Positions 1 to 7,934 are shown, numbered from the stretch's first letter. The stretch: DNA of 8,154 bases from Tannerella sp. (GCA_031269635.1 JAISYY010000133.1:1-8154), one strand, 5' to 3'. Translations and numbers: made by a program. The notes: generated by a model not told the origin, from the letters alone.

Positions 1-1120
1 AAACCTCACTGCCTGCAAGCAGGAAACATCCCACGCCGTAATCTTCAAAGTCAGGTACGTGGTCATAAGTGACCGGCTGTCCGTCTTTCGGTTCCTTTCC
101 CGTGCCTTGTACATATCCGAGAAACCCGTTGTCATGAACGGCATCCTTGCATAGCGCATTCCAGGCTTTCGTTATCACCGGCAAATACGTCGCCCTGTCG
201 AGTATTCCCTTATTGACGCCCCATGCCATTCCATAGACAAACAGCGAAGTGCCGGTTGTCTCCTTGCCGCCGTAATTGCCGGGATCGTGGAGGCTAACAT
301 TCCAGAACCCGTCTTCACGCTGACATTTGGCAAGCGCTTTGGTCATTTCGAGGAAATCGGCCATATAACCGGCGCGATGTTTCTCATTTCCGGGAAGTTC
401 ATTCAGGGTACGCACATAGGCGGCATATACCCAGCCGTTCCCGCGCGACCAGTAGCAATTTTTGCCGTTCGGCTCCCTGTAAGGGGGAATAAAAGCTTTA
501 TCACGCCACCATAAGCCGTCTTCCGGATTGAATAAACCGTTTCCCCCTTCCATGTTCCTGGTATGATGATACATATCCCACATCTTGTCAAAATATTGCT
601 GCTCTCCCGTAAGATTCCCCATTTTCGCCAATACGGGCATTGCCATCTGAATGGCGTCAATCCACGTCCAGTCATCATTTTGGGGAGTATTCACAACCAT
701 GTCCATATTGGCGCGGACATTTTTCAGGATATTAGCATCCGGACAAAGCCTGTACAAATCGACATATACCTGGGCGCAACACTGGTTATCCGCATTACGG
801 GTAGTATTTCCGTCACGAAAGCCCCATTTGTGGAACGCACTCCAGTTACAGGCATAATCATAATAATCGGAACGGGGGTATATGGAATACAACGCCATCA
901 GGCCCTCATAATAGACCGCGCGCGTCCATATATTACTCGGACGTATTCTTCCGTGAAACGAAGGCAATGTATAGTCTTCATACTTCTTCATAAAATAATC
1001 ATTCGCAAGAATAAGCGTCTTGAGCGTTTCCCTGCGGTCAGGAAGTAACTGGGCATTGATCGGGAACGAATTTAATGCAACACAGCTAATCATCAATAAA
1101 AGCAAACTGTTTTTCCTCAT
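1..1120 (-). CDS. GH105 unsaturated rhamnogalacturonyl/glucuronyl hydrolase, 3' end cut by the window
   Basis: Reading the minus strand from the ATG at 1118-1120 gives 373 codons with no stop. The family hydrolyses the 4,5-unsaturated uronic acid that polysaccharide lyases leave at the non-reducing end of oligosaccharides. Seen in the sequence: an N-terminal signal peptide (MRKNSLLLLMISCVALNSF, likely cut at INA-Q24); NADNQCCAQVY with Asp111; WIDAIQMAMP with Asp155; YWSRGNGWVYAA from Tyr223; then KETTGTSLFVYGMAWG and GYVQGTGKEPKDGQPV. These match the (alpha/alpha)6-barrel GH88/GH105 families. Asp111 and Asp155 correspond, from memory rather than alignment, to the two key aspartates of Bacillus subtilis YteR (Asp88 and Asp143). 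The last visible residues, GCFLLAGSEV, resemble the usual C-terminus, so only a few codons are probably missing. Cys13 gives a poor lipobox (MISC), so a periplasmic soluble enzyme is more likely than a lipoprotein. It is divergent from susC and has its own promoter. The family call is firm; the exact substrate (rhamnogalacturonan, ulvan-like or other) is not. Confidence 0.93.
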   Translation of the reverse strand, partial: MRKNSLLLLMISCVALNSFPINAQLLPDRRETLKTLILANDYFMKKYEDYTLPSFHGRIRPSNIWTRAVYYEGLMALYSIYPRSDYYDYACNWSAFHKWGFRDGNTTRNADNQCCAQVYVDLYRLCPDANILKNVRANMDMVVNTPQNDDWTWIDAIQMAMPVLAKMGNLTGEQQYFDKMWDMYHHTRNMEGGNGLFNPEDGLWWRDKAFIPPYREPNGKNCYWSRGNGWVYAAYVRTLNELPGNEKHRAGYMADFLEMTKALAKCQREDGFWNVSLHDPGNYGGKETTGTSLFVYGMAWGVNKGILDRATYLPVITKAWNALCKDAVHDNGFLGYVQGTGKEPKDGQPVTYDHVPDFEDYGVGCFLLAGSEV

Positions 1121-1166
1121 TGTGTAATGTCTTATATATAATTAAAAAATCAACATTTTAGCCGTC

Positions 1167-1198
1167 CAAAAGTATAAAACATTCCCTATTCATGCCAA
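1167..1198 (-). promoter_or_regulatory. Putative Bacteroidota sigma-ABfr promoter of the GH105 gene
   Basis: Read on the minus strand, TACTTTTG (1174-1167) matches the Bacteroides -7 consensus TAnnTTTG exactly. A TTG (1198-1196) lies 21 bases upstream, close to the usual -33 spacing. Transcription would start near 1160 and give a leader of roughly 40 nt before the ATG at 1120. The leader is A/T-rich with no Shine-Dalgarno sequence, as is usual in this phylum. Confidence 0.6.
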
Positions 1199-1279
1199 TG
1201 GAAAATCGTACAAACAACAAAAAAATAATACAAAAAACGGCAAAAACCCAACCGCCGGCAAGTCCTGAACAAATTTATA

Positions 1280-1287
1280 TATTTTTG
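1280..1287 (+). promoter_or_regulatory. Putative -7 box of the susC-susD operon
   Basis: TATTTTTG fits TAnnTTTG exactly and lies about 90 bases before the susC ATG, so the leader would be about 85 nt. No TTTG or TTG is present 19-21 bases upstream, where the sequence is CCGGCA. Inference: the promoter may need an activator, which would suit an inducible polysaccharide locus. A second, poorer box, TTCTTTTG (1323-1330), has one mismatch. Confidence 0.45.
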
Positions 1288-1378
1288 TATGATTCTTCAT
1301 TTCCCGTAAGCCTTTATTTATGTTCTTTTGCGGCATATTGAAGTTTAAATCCAAACACATTATTTAAATTAATTATTT

Positions 1379-4300
1379 ATGGAAAACAGTATGAAAAGAA
1401 AAAAATGTCCGGTTCGCGTCTTCTTGTCGCGACTGATGTTTACCGCCTTGCTTTCATTAGCGGCGCCGGTTGCTTTTGCCCAGGGTAAAACGTTAACCGG
1501 TGTTGTTATCGACGAAACCGGCGAGCCTGTTACGGGCGCCAATGTCGTGGTAGCCGGAACCACGAATGGTATTATAACGGATATTGACGGGAACTTCCGG
1601 TTATTTAATGTAGCTGAAAATGCCAAAATAAGGATCAGTTACATAGGATATATAACGCAGGAAATTTCTGTTGACGGGAAAACACACGTACAGGTTCAAT
1701 TAGCAGAAGACACACAGGCCTTGGAAGAAGTTGTGGTTGTCGGGTACGGTGTCCGGCGGAAAAGCGATGTGACCGGGGCATTAGCCCGCGTAACGGCCGA
1801 GGAGCTTTCCGCCAGGCCGGTATCAAACGCATTTGAAGCATTACAGGGGAAAATAGCCGGTGTAGATATCACCTCCAACCAGCGTCCCGGAGAAGTGGGC
1901 AAGATCTTCATTCGCGGCAAACGCTCCCTGCCGAAAAACAGTGATGACGATTCCCTGAACGACCCTTTATATGTAGTCGACGGCGTCCCGTTAAATTCGG
2001 GGAGCATTGACGCGTTGAATCCGAGAGACATCGAGTCCGTTGACATCCTGAAAGACGCCTCCGCTACCGCCATTTACGGATCGCGGGGAGCGAACGGGGT
2101 TGTCCTGGTAACGACAAAACGCGGTAAAACGGGGGCTTTCCAGTTGAATTATTCCGGCGCCATGACGGTTGAAAATATTCATGACCTCGCTCCGTCCATG
2201 AACGCGGCCGATTACATCACCTGGCGCCGCTGGGCTTATCACAATTCGGCGCCGGAGATTTATTCGCCGGGCGACCAGCCGGTCAAAGAACAGGATCAAG
2301 CCTATTTTGAAGGCGACCGGACGGCTTTGGCGAACGTGATGAGAGGATGGGCGAGCGGTTCGTGGGACCCGTCGAAAGTATTAAATACGGACTGGACGGA
2401 TTTCGTGACACAAACGGGTATCACGCACGAACATTCCATCAGCGCCTCCGGAGGCTCGGATGTGATGAAAACATTCGCGTCGTTCGGCTACCTGAACAAC
2501 GAAGGCACGCAAAAAGGACAGGAATATCAGCGCTATAACGCCACCCTCAATGTGGACATCACACCCAAACCCTGGATTACGGTGGGAGGGTCGATCAATA
2601 CATCGTGGGGATTGCAGGAATACGGTTACTCCCGCACGGGACAAGGCACCAGTTCCGGGCCGACGGAAATATACAGCGCAGCGAAAGGCATTGTTCAATA
2701 CGCCGAACCTTATGACGAAAACGGCGATATTATATGGTATCCGGGAGGACAGGCTACCATATATACCATCATCGACGAGTGGAAAAAATCGAATGACAGC
2801 CGCCAGACATTCCGCGCTTTAGGCAGTTTCTACGCAAACCTTCATTTCGGAAAGATATGGGAACCGCTCGATGGCTTGAGTTATAAAATCAATTTCGGGC
2901 CTGATTACCGTTTCTACCGCCAGGGTAATTATATCGATTCGAGTTCTGCGGCGCGTCTCGGGGGCACCAGTTGGGCAAGGTGGCAATATGACCGCAAATT
3001 TTCATGGACGTTGGACAACCAGGTAAATTACAGCAAAACGCTAAAAGAACACCGGTTTGATGTAACGCTGCTTCAAACAGCCTCAAAATATAATAACGAA
3101 ACGGCCTCCATGAGCGCTGAAAATATACCGAAGACAAGTTTTAAGTGGAACAATATGGGATCGGTCGACATCACATCCTCCGATGTCAAGGCAAGCATAG
3201 GCAGCGGTTTAAAAGAATCGTCCATGGCGTCCTATATGGCACGCCTCAATTACGCGTTCATGGATAAATACCTGCTTACCGCATCCGGGCGTTACGACGG
3301 CGCCTCCGTACTTGCGGAAGGCAATAAATGGCACTTCTTTCCCTCCGCCGCACTTGGCTGGCGCCTGGAACAGGAAGAATTTATCAAAAACCTCACCTGG
3401 ATCAGCCAGTTGAAACTTCGTTTAGGGATTGGCGCCGTGGGTAATTCTGCCGTAGGCATTTACGAAACGATCGGGAACATACAGTCCTTCTATGTCCCGT
3501 TCGGCGGCTCGTCCAACGTACTGGCTTATGCGACAAACGAACCTTACTATACGAACAGCCAGGTATTAATGGCAAACCCCAAATTAAGCTGGGAAAAAAC
3601 GACCCAGTACAATTACGGCGTCGATTTCGGATTTTTTAAAGGCAAGGTGAGCGGTGCACTCGACATTTATAACTCCAACACAAAAGACCTGCTGATGAGG
3701 ATGACGATTCCGACCCTTACCGGTTATAACCAGACGTGGGCGAATGTCGGCGAAACAAAAAACTTCGGCGTTGAACTTTCCTTAAACCTCATCCCGGTAC
3801 AAACCCACGACTTTATGTGGCATTCAAACCTTAACGCCGCTTACCAGAAAAATGAAGTCGTCACGCTGGCCAACGGGAAACAGGATATGCCGGACAACGG
3901 CTGGCTCATAGGGGAATCCATCAATATATACTATGGCTATGACAATGACGGCCTCTGGAAGGATTCCGATGCGGCGGAAATGGCTAAATTCAACGAAAAC
4001 GGCTCCAAATTTGAAACCGGCATGGTAAAACCGGTCGACCAAAACGGCGACTATAAGATAGACGGTGACGACCGCGTCAGGTTAGGCGACAAAGATCCCC
4101 GCTGGGTTTTAGGCTGGAGCAATACGTTTACTTACAAAGGCATCGAACTGGCTGTCGAACTGTACGGGCGTATGGGGTATATGGTTTCCACCGGCGGCTT
4201 CGGGCAGCTGGGCATGTTTAACCAGGTGGAAATTGACTACTGGACGCCCTCAAACCCGGATGCAAAGTGGCAAAAGCCTATTTTCAGCACGGCAGGAGGC

Positions 4301-4540
4301 GATGCCCATTCGTCGCTGCTGGGATTCCAGGATGCCTCTTTCGTCAAATTCCGCAATGTTTCCCTGGGATATATCTTCCCGGCCGGACTTTGTCACCCAA
4401 TCGGCATCGGCAGCCTGAAAATATACGGCCAGTTGAAAAATCCCGGCAGCCTCTATTCCTCCATTGATTTCCAGGATCTGGACATGGGCGCTTCTTACTA
4501 CAACAGGGGGGTTACGGTCGGCTTACAGGTAGGATTCTGA
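1379..4540 (+). CDS. SusC-like TonB-dependent outer-membrane transporter
   Basis: The product has 1053 residues, normal for SusC. In order: a signal peptide (basic MKRKK, then a hydrophobic run, likely cut at AFA-Q35); a carboxypeptidase-D regulatory-like beta domain at about 37-110 (GVVIDETGEPVTGANVVVAG); a TonB-box-like EEVVVVGYGV at 116-125; a plug domain to about 250 with YVVDGVPL and the SusC hallmark KDASATAIYGSRGANGVV; then the long 22-strand barrel ending in GVTVGLQVGF. A calcium-loop-like DQNGDYKIDGDD lies at 887-898, a motif often seen in this family. It imports oligosaccharides captured by the SusD partner, using energy from TonB-ExbBD. There is no N-terminal STN domain, so direct signalling to an anti-sigma factor is not expected. 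The start at 1379 is used, but Met5 (1391) would give an equally good signal peptide. susD follows after 40 bp. The substrate cannot be read from the sequence; the GH105 neighbour suggests a uronate-containing glycan. Confidence 0.96.
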   Translation: MENSMKRKKCPVRVFLSRLMFTALLSLAAPVAFAQGKTLTGVVIDETGEPVTGANVVVAGTTNGIITDIDGNFRLFNVAENAKIRISYIGYITQEISVDGKTHVQVQLAEDTQALEEVVVVGYGVRRKSDVTGALARVTAEELSARPVSNAFEALQGKIAGVDITSNQRPGEVGKIFIRGKRSLPKNSDDDSLNDPLYVVDGVPLNSGSIDALNPRDIESVDILKDASATAIYGSRGANGVVLVTTKRGKTGAFQLNYSGAMTVENIHDLAPSMNAADYITWRRWAYHNSAPEIYSPGDQPVKEQDQAYFEGDRTALANVMRGWASGSWDPSKVLNTDWTDFVTQTGITHEHSISASGGSDVMKTFASFGYLNNEGTQKGQEYQRYNATLNVDITPKPWITVGGSINTSWGLQEYGYSRTGQGTSSGPTEIYSAAKGIVQYAEPYDENGDIIWYPGGQATIYTIIDEWKKSNDSRQTFRALGSFYANLHFGKIWEPLDGLSYKINFGPDYRFYRQGNYIDSSSAARLGGTSWARWQYDRKFSWTLDNQVNYSKTLKEHRFDVTLLQTASKYNNETASMSAENIPKTSFKWNNMGSVDITSSDVKASIGSGLKESSMASYMARLNYAFMDKYLLTASGRYDGASVLAEGNKWHFFPSAALGWRLEQEEFIKNLTWISQLKLRLGIGAVGNSAVGIYETIGNIQSFYVPFGGSSNVLAYATNEPYYTNSQVLMANPKLSWEKTTQYNYGVDFGFFKGKVSGALDIYNSNTKDLLMRMTIPTLTGYNQTWANVGETKNFGVELSLNLIPVQTHDFMWHSNLNAAYQKNEVVTLANGKQDMPDNGWLIGESINIYYGYDNDGLWKDSDAAEMAKFNENGSKFETGMVKPVDQNGDYKIDGDDRVRLGDKDPRWVLGWSNTFTYKGIELAVELYGRMGYMVSTGGFGQLGMFNQVEIDYWTPSNPDAKWQKPIFSTAGGDAHSSLLGFQDASFVKFRNVSLGYIFPAGLCHPIGIGSLKIYGQLKNPGSLYSSIDFQDLDMGASYYNRGVTVGLQVGF

Positions 4541-4580
4541 AAGAAAATAGATTATTAACAATACCAAAATAAAAATCATT

Positions 4581-6638
4581 ATGAAACAATTATATAGTAA
4601 GATAATCGCCTGCGCAATTACAGTTGCGGCCCTGTCGAGTTTTTCTTCCTGCGGAAACGATTTCCTGAAGGAAGAAGATACGACTTCCTATAATACGCAA
4701 TACTTTGAAACGGAAGAAGGCATCATCTCCCTGGCAACGGCTTTATACGGGAATATACGCTGGCACTTCGGTTATGAATGGGCTTACGGCATCACGCTCT
4801 ACGGTACGGACGAATTTACAAACGGCGCGGACTTGACAAGCGAGCCATGGAACACGTACGATTCGCGCCTTCAGGCGATAAACTGTACAACGGCCAACGG
4901 CGCAGCCAACAATAACTGCCCGCCGGTGGACGGCTTGTGGAACCAGATGTATTACGGGATAGCTACGGCAAACCTCCTTATTTCAAATGGGGATAAAATA
5001 TCAAATGACGAGGTTCGCAACAAATGCCTCGGTGAAGCCTATTTCCTGCGCGGATACAATTATTACCGCTTATTCGCCCAGTATGGCGGCGTCGTGCTGC
5101 AGACCGAACCGGCTAAGGGGGTCGTCCGGAACTTTACCCGCGCAACGGAAGAGGAAACAATGGCCCAAATCATTGACGACCTCAATAATGCGTATAACCT
5201 GCTTCCGTCCGGCAAATGGCGCGGAACGGGCACGTGGACAAAATATTCGGCGGCTCATTTCCTGGCCAAAGCGCTTTTATTCCGCTGTTCCGAACGCAAC
5301 AGCGGTTGGAACTCAAGTTTCGTTTCGGGCGATCTCGACCGTATCGTATCGTTATGCGACGAGGTGATTCAAGCCTGCCCGTTAACGCCGGATTATACCA
5401 AGCTGTATGCGGAATGGACCGGTATAGACTGCGAAAACGAAGGACTGGACGAAATCCTGATGTCATGCCAGCACAATGGGGATGCATCCACCACGGGCCG
5501 TTTCGGGAATCGTACCCACAGCTATTTCAACCCCCAGTTTTCTAATTTCAGTGCGAGCTTCGTGCGGCGCGGCACCTGGATCGGCGGCATGGACTTCCAG
5601 CGTTGCCGCCCGACGGAGTACAACTATTCCACGTACGATAATATCAACGACTCCCGCTTATGGAAATCGTTCAAAACGGTTTTTGGCTGCAATTCGATAG
5701 GCAACGCCGACAAAAACGCCTCCTTCGGCGATGCAGCCGTAAGTTTGGGCGACCAGGGGATTATATTCATCCTGAATAAAAAAAGCGATTCCCGTTTCGA
5801 CGGGGAGCCTTACGGCAAATTCGGACGCCCGGGCGTTTCGGAGTTTGTCAGTCCGGAGACCGGCAAATGGGTGCCGAACGCATTCCCCCTGTTCCTTAAC
5901 GGGAAATACGTGCTGAACACATACGGCGTAAGCGGCAACCCGGCTACGTCCAACGTCTTCTGCGGATTGAACAAGGTGGAAGACGGCACCCGCACGGCCG
6001 AACGAGGCGACTCCTACCGGGACGTTATTATGGCCCGCACAGGCGAAACGTTCCTCATAAAAGCGGAAGCCCAGGTCCGACAGGGGAAATACCAGGACGC
6101 AATCAATACGGTTAACCTGCTTCGTAAACGCGCGGAATGGAAAAACGGCGAAGACCGCGAATACTATACGGACGGCAGCATGGCTTACGTGAACAGCAGC
6201 CTTTATGCGACGGAGTCGAACAAAACAATGTATCATAATTCATTCATACAAAGGAATACATATTACCTGTCGACCGGCATCGAAAAGACCACCGCATCAT
6301 CAACCCTCCAGATCGCCGGCCCGTCCCGGCTCCCGGAAGAAGATGAAACGATTCTTGCCACACTGGGCGTCAGCGGCGATAAAGACCGGATGATCCATTT
6401 CATCCTCAACGAACGGACGCGCGAACTGAACGGGGAATGGAACCGCTGGGAAGAATTAAGCCGTACGAAAACGCTCGTACAACGCGCTAAAACATTCAAC
6501 CCCGAAGCTGCGGCAAACGTCGCGGAAAAACATCTGCTGCGACCAATCCCGCAAACATTCATCGACGGCTTGCTGAACGAAGACGGCTCTAACCTGACCT
6601 CCGAACAGAAAGCTGCATTACAGAATCCCGGTTATTAA
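4581..6638 (+). CDS. SusD-like (RagB/SusD) surface glycan-binding lipoprotein
   Basis: The product has 685 residues, at the long end for SusD. The N-terminus is a lipoprotein signal (basic start, hydrophobic run, lipobox SFSSC with Cys24) followed by acidic residues (GNDFLKEED), consistent with export to the cell surface. The N-terminal SusD helices are clear: YFETEEGIISLATALYG (about 41-57), GEAYFLRGYNYYRLFAQYGG (151-170), then TRATEEETMAQIIDDL (186-201). The C-terminal RagB/SusD part includes LIKAEAQVRQGKYQDAINTV at about 492-512, ILNERTRELNGEWNRWEELS near 605-625, HLLRPIP at 651-657 and the family's terminal QNPGY (681-685). It forms the lid over the SusC barrel and binds the glycan. It is co-transcribed with susC. 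The region between about 275 and 390 (rich in Trp, Tyr and Phe) is the variable part and may shape specificity; that is inference. Confidence 0.96.
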   Translation: MKQLYSKIIACAITVAALSSFSSCGNDFLKEEDTTSYNTQYFETEEGIISLATALYGNIRWHFGYEWAYGITLYGTDEFTNGADLTSEPWNTYDSRLQAINCTTANGAANNNCPPVDGLWNQMYYGIATANLLISNGDKISNDEVRNKCLGEAYFLRGYNYYRLFAQYGGVVLQTEPAKGVVRNFTRATEEETMAQIIDDLNNAYNLLPSGKWRGTGTWTKYSAAHFLAKALLFRCSERNSGWNSSFVSGDLDRIVSLCDEVIQACPLTPDYTKLYAEWTGIDCENEGLDEILMSCQHNGDASTTGRFGNRTHSYFNPQFSNFSASFVRRGTWIGGMDFQRCRPTEYNYSTYDNINDSRLWKSFKTVFGCNSIGNADKNASFGDAAVSLGDQGIIFILNKKSDSRFDGEPYGKFGRPGVSEFVSPETGKWVPNAFPLFLNGKYVLNTYGVSGNPATSNVFCGLNKVEDGTRTAERGDSYRDVIMARTGETFLIKAEAQVRQGKYQDAINTVNLLRKRAEWKNGEDREYYTDGSMAYVNSSLYATESNKTMYHNSFIQRNTYYLSTGIEKTTASSTLQIAGPSRLPEEDETILATLGVSGDKDRMIHFILNERTRELNGEWNRWEELSRTKTLVQRAKTFNPEAAANVAEKHLLRPIPQTFIDGLLNEDGSNLTSEQKAALQNPGY

Positions 6639-6642
6639 GCGC

Positions 6643-6667
6643 AAAAAAAAATTCTACACGTGGTGTA
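6643..6667 (-). terminator. Possible minus-strand intrinsic terminator
   Basis: Read on the minus strand, TACAC (6667-6663), a 3-nt loop and GTGTA (6659-6655) form a small hairpin followed by GAA and nine T residues (6651-6643). This would end transcripts arriving from the DUF6261 gene four bases past the susD stop. The 5-bp stem is weak on its own; the larger hairpin at 6673-6711 would be transcribed just before it and may help. Confidence 0.4.
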
Positions 6668-6672
6668 TATTA

Positions 6673-6711
6673 TAATGTAGAGACAGGGGGACATGCCCTG
6701 TCTCTGCATTA
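6673..6711. terminator. 16-bp-stem hairpin between convergent genes, terminator-like or dispersed palindrome
   Basis: TAATGTAGAGACAGGG (6673-6688) pairs with CCCTGTCTCTGCATTA (6696-6711) around a 7-nt loop. The only non-Watson-Crick position is a T-G wobble. It starts 34 bases after the susD stop and suits the end of the susCD mRNA. On the plus strand no T run follows (ACTTGAAAATTTAA), so it may stabilise the 3' end rather than terminate by itself. The GTAGAGAC...GTCTCTGC style resembles palindromes I recall as common between Bacteroidota genes, so it may be one copy of a dispersed family. Confidence 0.6.
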
Positions 6712-6771
6712 CTTGAAAATTTAATGATTCGGCAATAAGCTCGACGGGGATATAATGCAGGTGCGGATAAT

Positions 6772-6832
6772 ATGGTTCGGGAATCCCCGGCATATCCCCA
6801 CTGTTGACCTTGGATACGGGGCATATAACCAT
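6772..6832. other. Segment able to fold as a three-way junction (function unknown)
   Basis: Three complementary pairs nest without conflict. ATGGTT (6772-6777) pairs with AACCAT (6827-6832). CGGG (6778-6781) pairs with CCCG (6786-6789) around AATC. ATATCCCC (6792-6799) pairs with GGGG (6818-6821) plus ATAT (6823-6826), with C6822 bulged. Only two bases (6790-6791) are unpaired at the junction. An alternative partner for ATATCCCC is GGGGATAT at 6746-6753. No known RNA family is recognised, and strand and expression are unknown. The rest of the spacer (6712-6771 and 6833-6898) shows nothing else I can name. Confidence 0.3.
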
Positions 6833-6898
6833 TCCGGCAATAACCCGCAATAAAGATATATATTAATGTACGGAACCGGGAAGCATATCATTCAACTA

Positions 6899-7840
6899 TT
6901 ATCCTACCTCACCGGCCACGATATTAAAGCTTACCTGTTTCCGTCCCGCGAAGACGCCCTTGCCGCGGACAATGAGCAGTGCGTTTCCCGGATGGTCGTT
7001 ATACTTGAATAATACTTCGTAGTCGCGCGAGAAGACGAGTTCCCGGCCTTCGTAAGTCACCTGGGGCAGCAGGACGACGGGCTGGCCGCGCCAGGGCTGG
7101 TCGGGGATAAAAGCGACGACGGCCTGGCGGATGTCTGCCGTGCCGTGCGGGAGGTTGTGAACGCAGAAATACTTGATTTCCTCGTTGAGCCGGCGGATGA
7201 GTATCGCGGTGAGTGCGTCGCCGTTCACGAGCGTATAGGCTTCGATCCGGTTAATGACCTGCCGGTAGGCGTCTTCGACGCGCCGCCTCACCTCTTTCAG
7301 GCGTTGCGCCGGGCGTTCGGCGTGTTCGGCGCTACGCAGCAGGAACAGGCGCTCAAATTCGGCCTGCGTAGCTTCAATCTCCTTCACCCAATACTCCAGG
7401 TTCAGGCGTGTGACCTGCGGCGCGTAGGCGCCCCGCAAATCGGCCACGAGGATTTTGACCGCCCCCGATTCTTCCTCGTAAGCTTTCGCTACGATTCCGC
7501 CGCGAAAGGATTTCAGCCTGATCGTAAGCTTCCTGGCCGCATTGACCACATCGGGGTCGAAATGTTTGAGCATGGCCATGACAATGCGGTTCAACCCGAT
7601 GAGGTAATCGTCGAGGCGCCGGTCGGCTTCGACAATTTGCCCCGTGTACTCGCTGGCCTTTACGGAATCGACTAACTGTCCCTCCAGCACGACCCACTCA
7701 TAAAGCGCTGCCAACTGGACGGACACAATCGCAGCCGCTTCCGGGTTTGCCTCAAAGTTTTTTTTTACCAGCAGCATAAACTGGTAATGCGCTTCGTTAC
7801 GCAGATGTTCAAAATGAAGTTTTAAAATCTCCATACGCAT
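6899..7840 (-). CDS. DUF6261-like helical protein with C-terminal Ig-like domain
   Basis: The product has 313 residues with no signal peptide or membrane segment, so it is probably cytoplasmic. Residues 1 to about 230 are strongly helical and charged (LHFEHLRNEAHYQFMLLV near the start, then NRIVMAMLKHFDPDVVNAAR, RLKEVRRRVEDAYRQVINRI and VNGDALTAILIRRLNEEI). This agrees with what I recall of the Bacteroidota family DUF6261, whose function is unknown. Residues 236-313 differ: FIPDQPWRGQPVVLLPQVTY, then SRDYEVLFKYNDHPGNALL and GKGVFAGRKQVSFNI. This is the pattern of the Ig-like beta repeats (P-x-V...L..G.DY.V.Y.N....G.A...I.G.G.Y.G....F.I) usually found in secreted proteins. The ATG at 7838 was chosen; Met3 (7832) is an alternative. 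A weak -7-like TGTTTTTG (7880-7873, one mismatch) lies upstream. The gene converges on susD and its 5' side abuts a 41-bp tandem array. It is visibly more GC-rich than the susCD genes: 43 of 60 bases are G/C in 7081-7140, against 27 of 60 in 3061-3120. Confidence 0.82.
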   Translation of the reverse strand: MRMEILKLHFEHLRNEAHYQFMLLVKKNFEANPEAAAIVSVQLAALYEWVVLEGQLVDSVKASEYTGQIVEADRRLDDYLIGLNRIVMAMLKHFDPDVVNAARKLTIRLKSFRGGIVAKAYEEESGAVKILVADLRGAYAPQVTRLNLEYWVKEIEATQAEFERLFLLRSAEHAERPAQRLKEVRRRVEDAYRQVINRIEAYTLVNGDALTAILIRRLNEEIKYFCVHNLPHGTADIRQAVVAFIPDQPWRGQPVVLLPQVTYEGRELVFSRDYEVLFKYNDHPGNALLIVRGKGVFAGRKQVSFNIVAGEVG

Positions 7841-7888
7841 GTAGTATTAAATATTTTTCCTGTTCACAACTTCAAAAACATTTTCGAT

Positions 7889-7934
7889 ACAGTTATATAA
7901 CAGCGCGAAGGTATGAAAAATATTTTAATATAAA
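7889..7934. repeat. Decayed copies of the 41-bp repeat at the array's left edge
   Basis: ATACAGTTATATAACAGCGC (7887-7906) matches the linker-to-palindrome junction of the array with about five bases missing from the TTTT part. The AGCGC at 7902 then begins a 33-base degenerate unit (AGCGCGAAGG...TATTTTAATATAAA) that leads into the first full unit at 7935. These look like older, eroded units between the array and the DUF6261 gene. Confidence 0.5.

Noticed and set aside
563..1048. Plus-strand open frame of 161 codons
   Set aside because: It is antisense to the clear GH105 coding frame and its translation is low-complexity and unlike any family.
1078..1120. GH105 product as a lipoprotein anchored at Cys13
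   Set aside because: The residues before it (MIS) make a poor lipobox and the hydrophobic stretch continues beyond the cysteine to a better signal peptidase I site at INA-Q.
1379..1500. STN (secretin/TonB N-terminal) signalling domain in SusC
   Set aside because: After the signal peptide the protein goes directly into the carboxypeptidase-D-like domain, with no room for an STN domain.
5658..6236. Minus-strand open frame of 192 codons
   Set aside because: It lies wholly antisense to conserved SusD sequence; its residues (many Val, Phe, Ala, Arg) are those expected from the complement of that gene.
6635..6850. Small minus-strand reading frame of 71 codons in the spacer
   Set aside because: It needs a TTG start, runs through the 16-bp hairpin and the A run, overlaps the end of susD, and resembles no family I know. 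A gene remnant cannot be excluded.
7145..7675. Plus-strand open frame of 176 codons
   Set aside because: It is antisense to the DUF6261-type gene, whose frame has coherent helical protein sequence and a longer extent.
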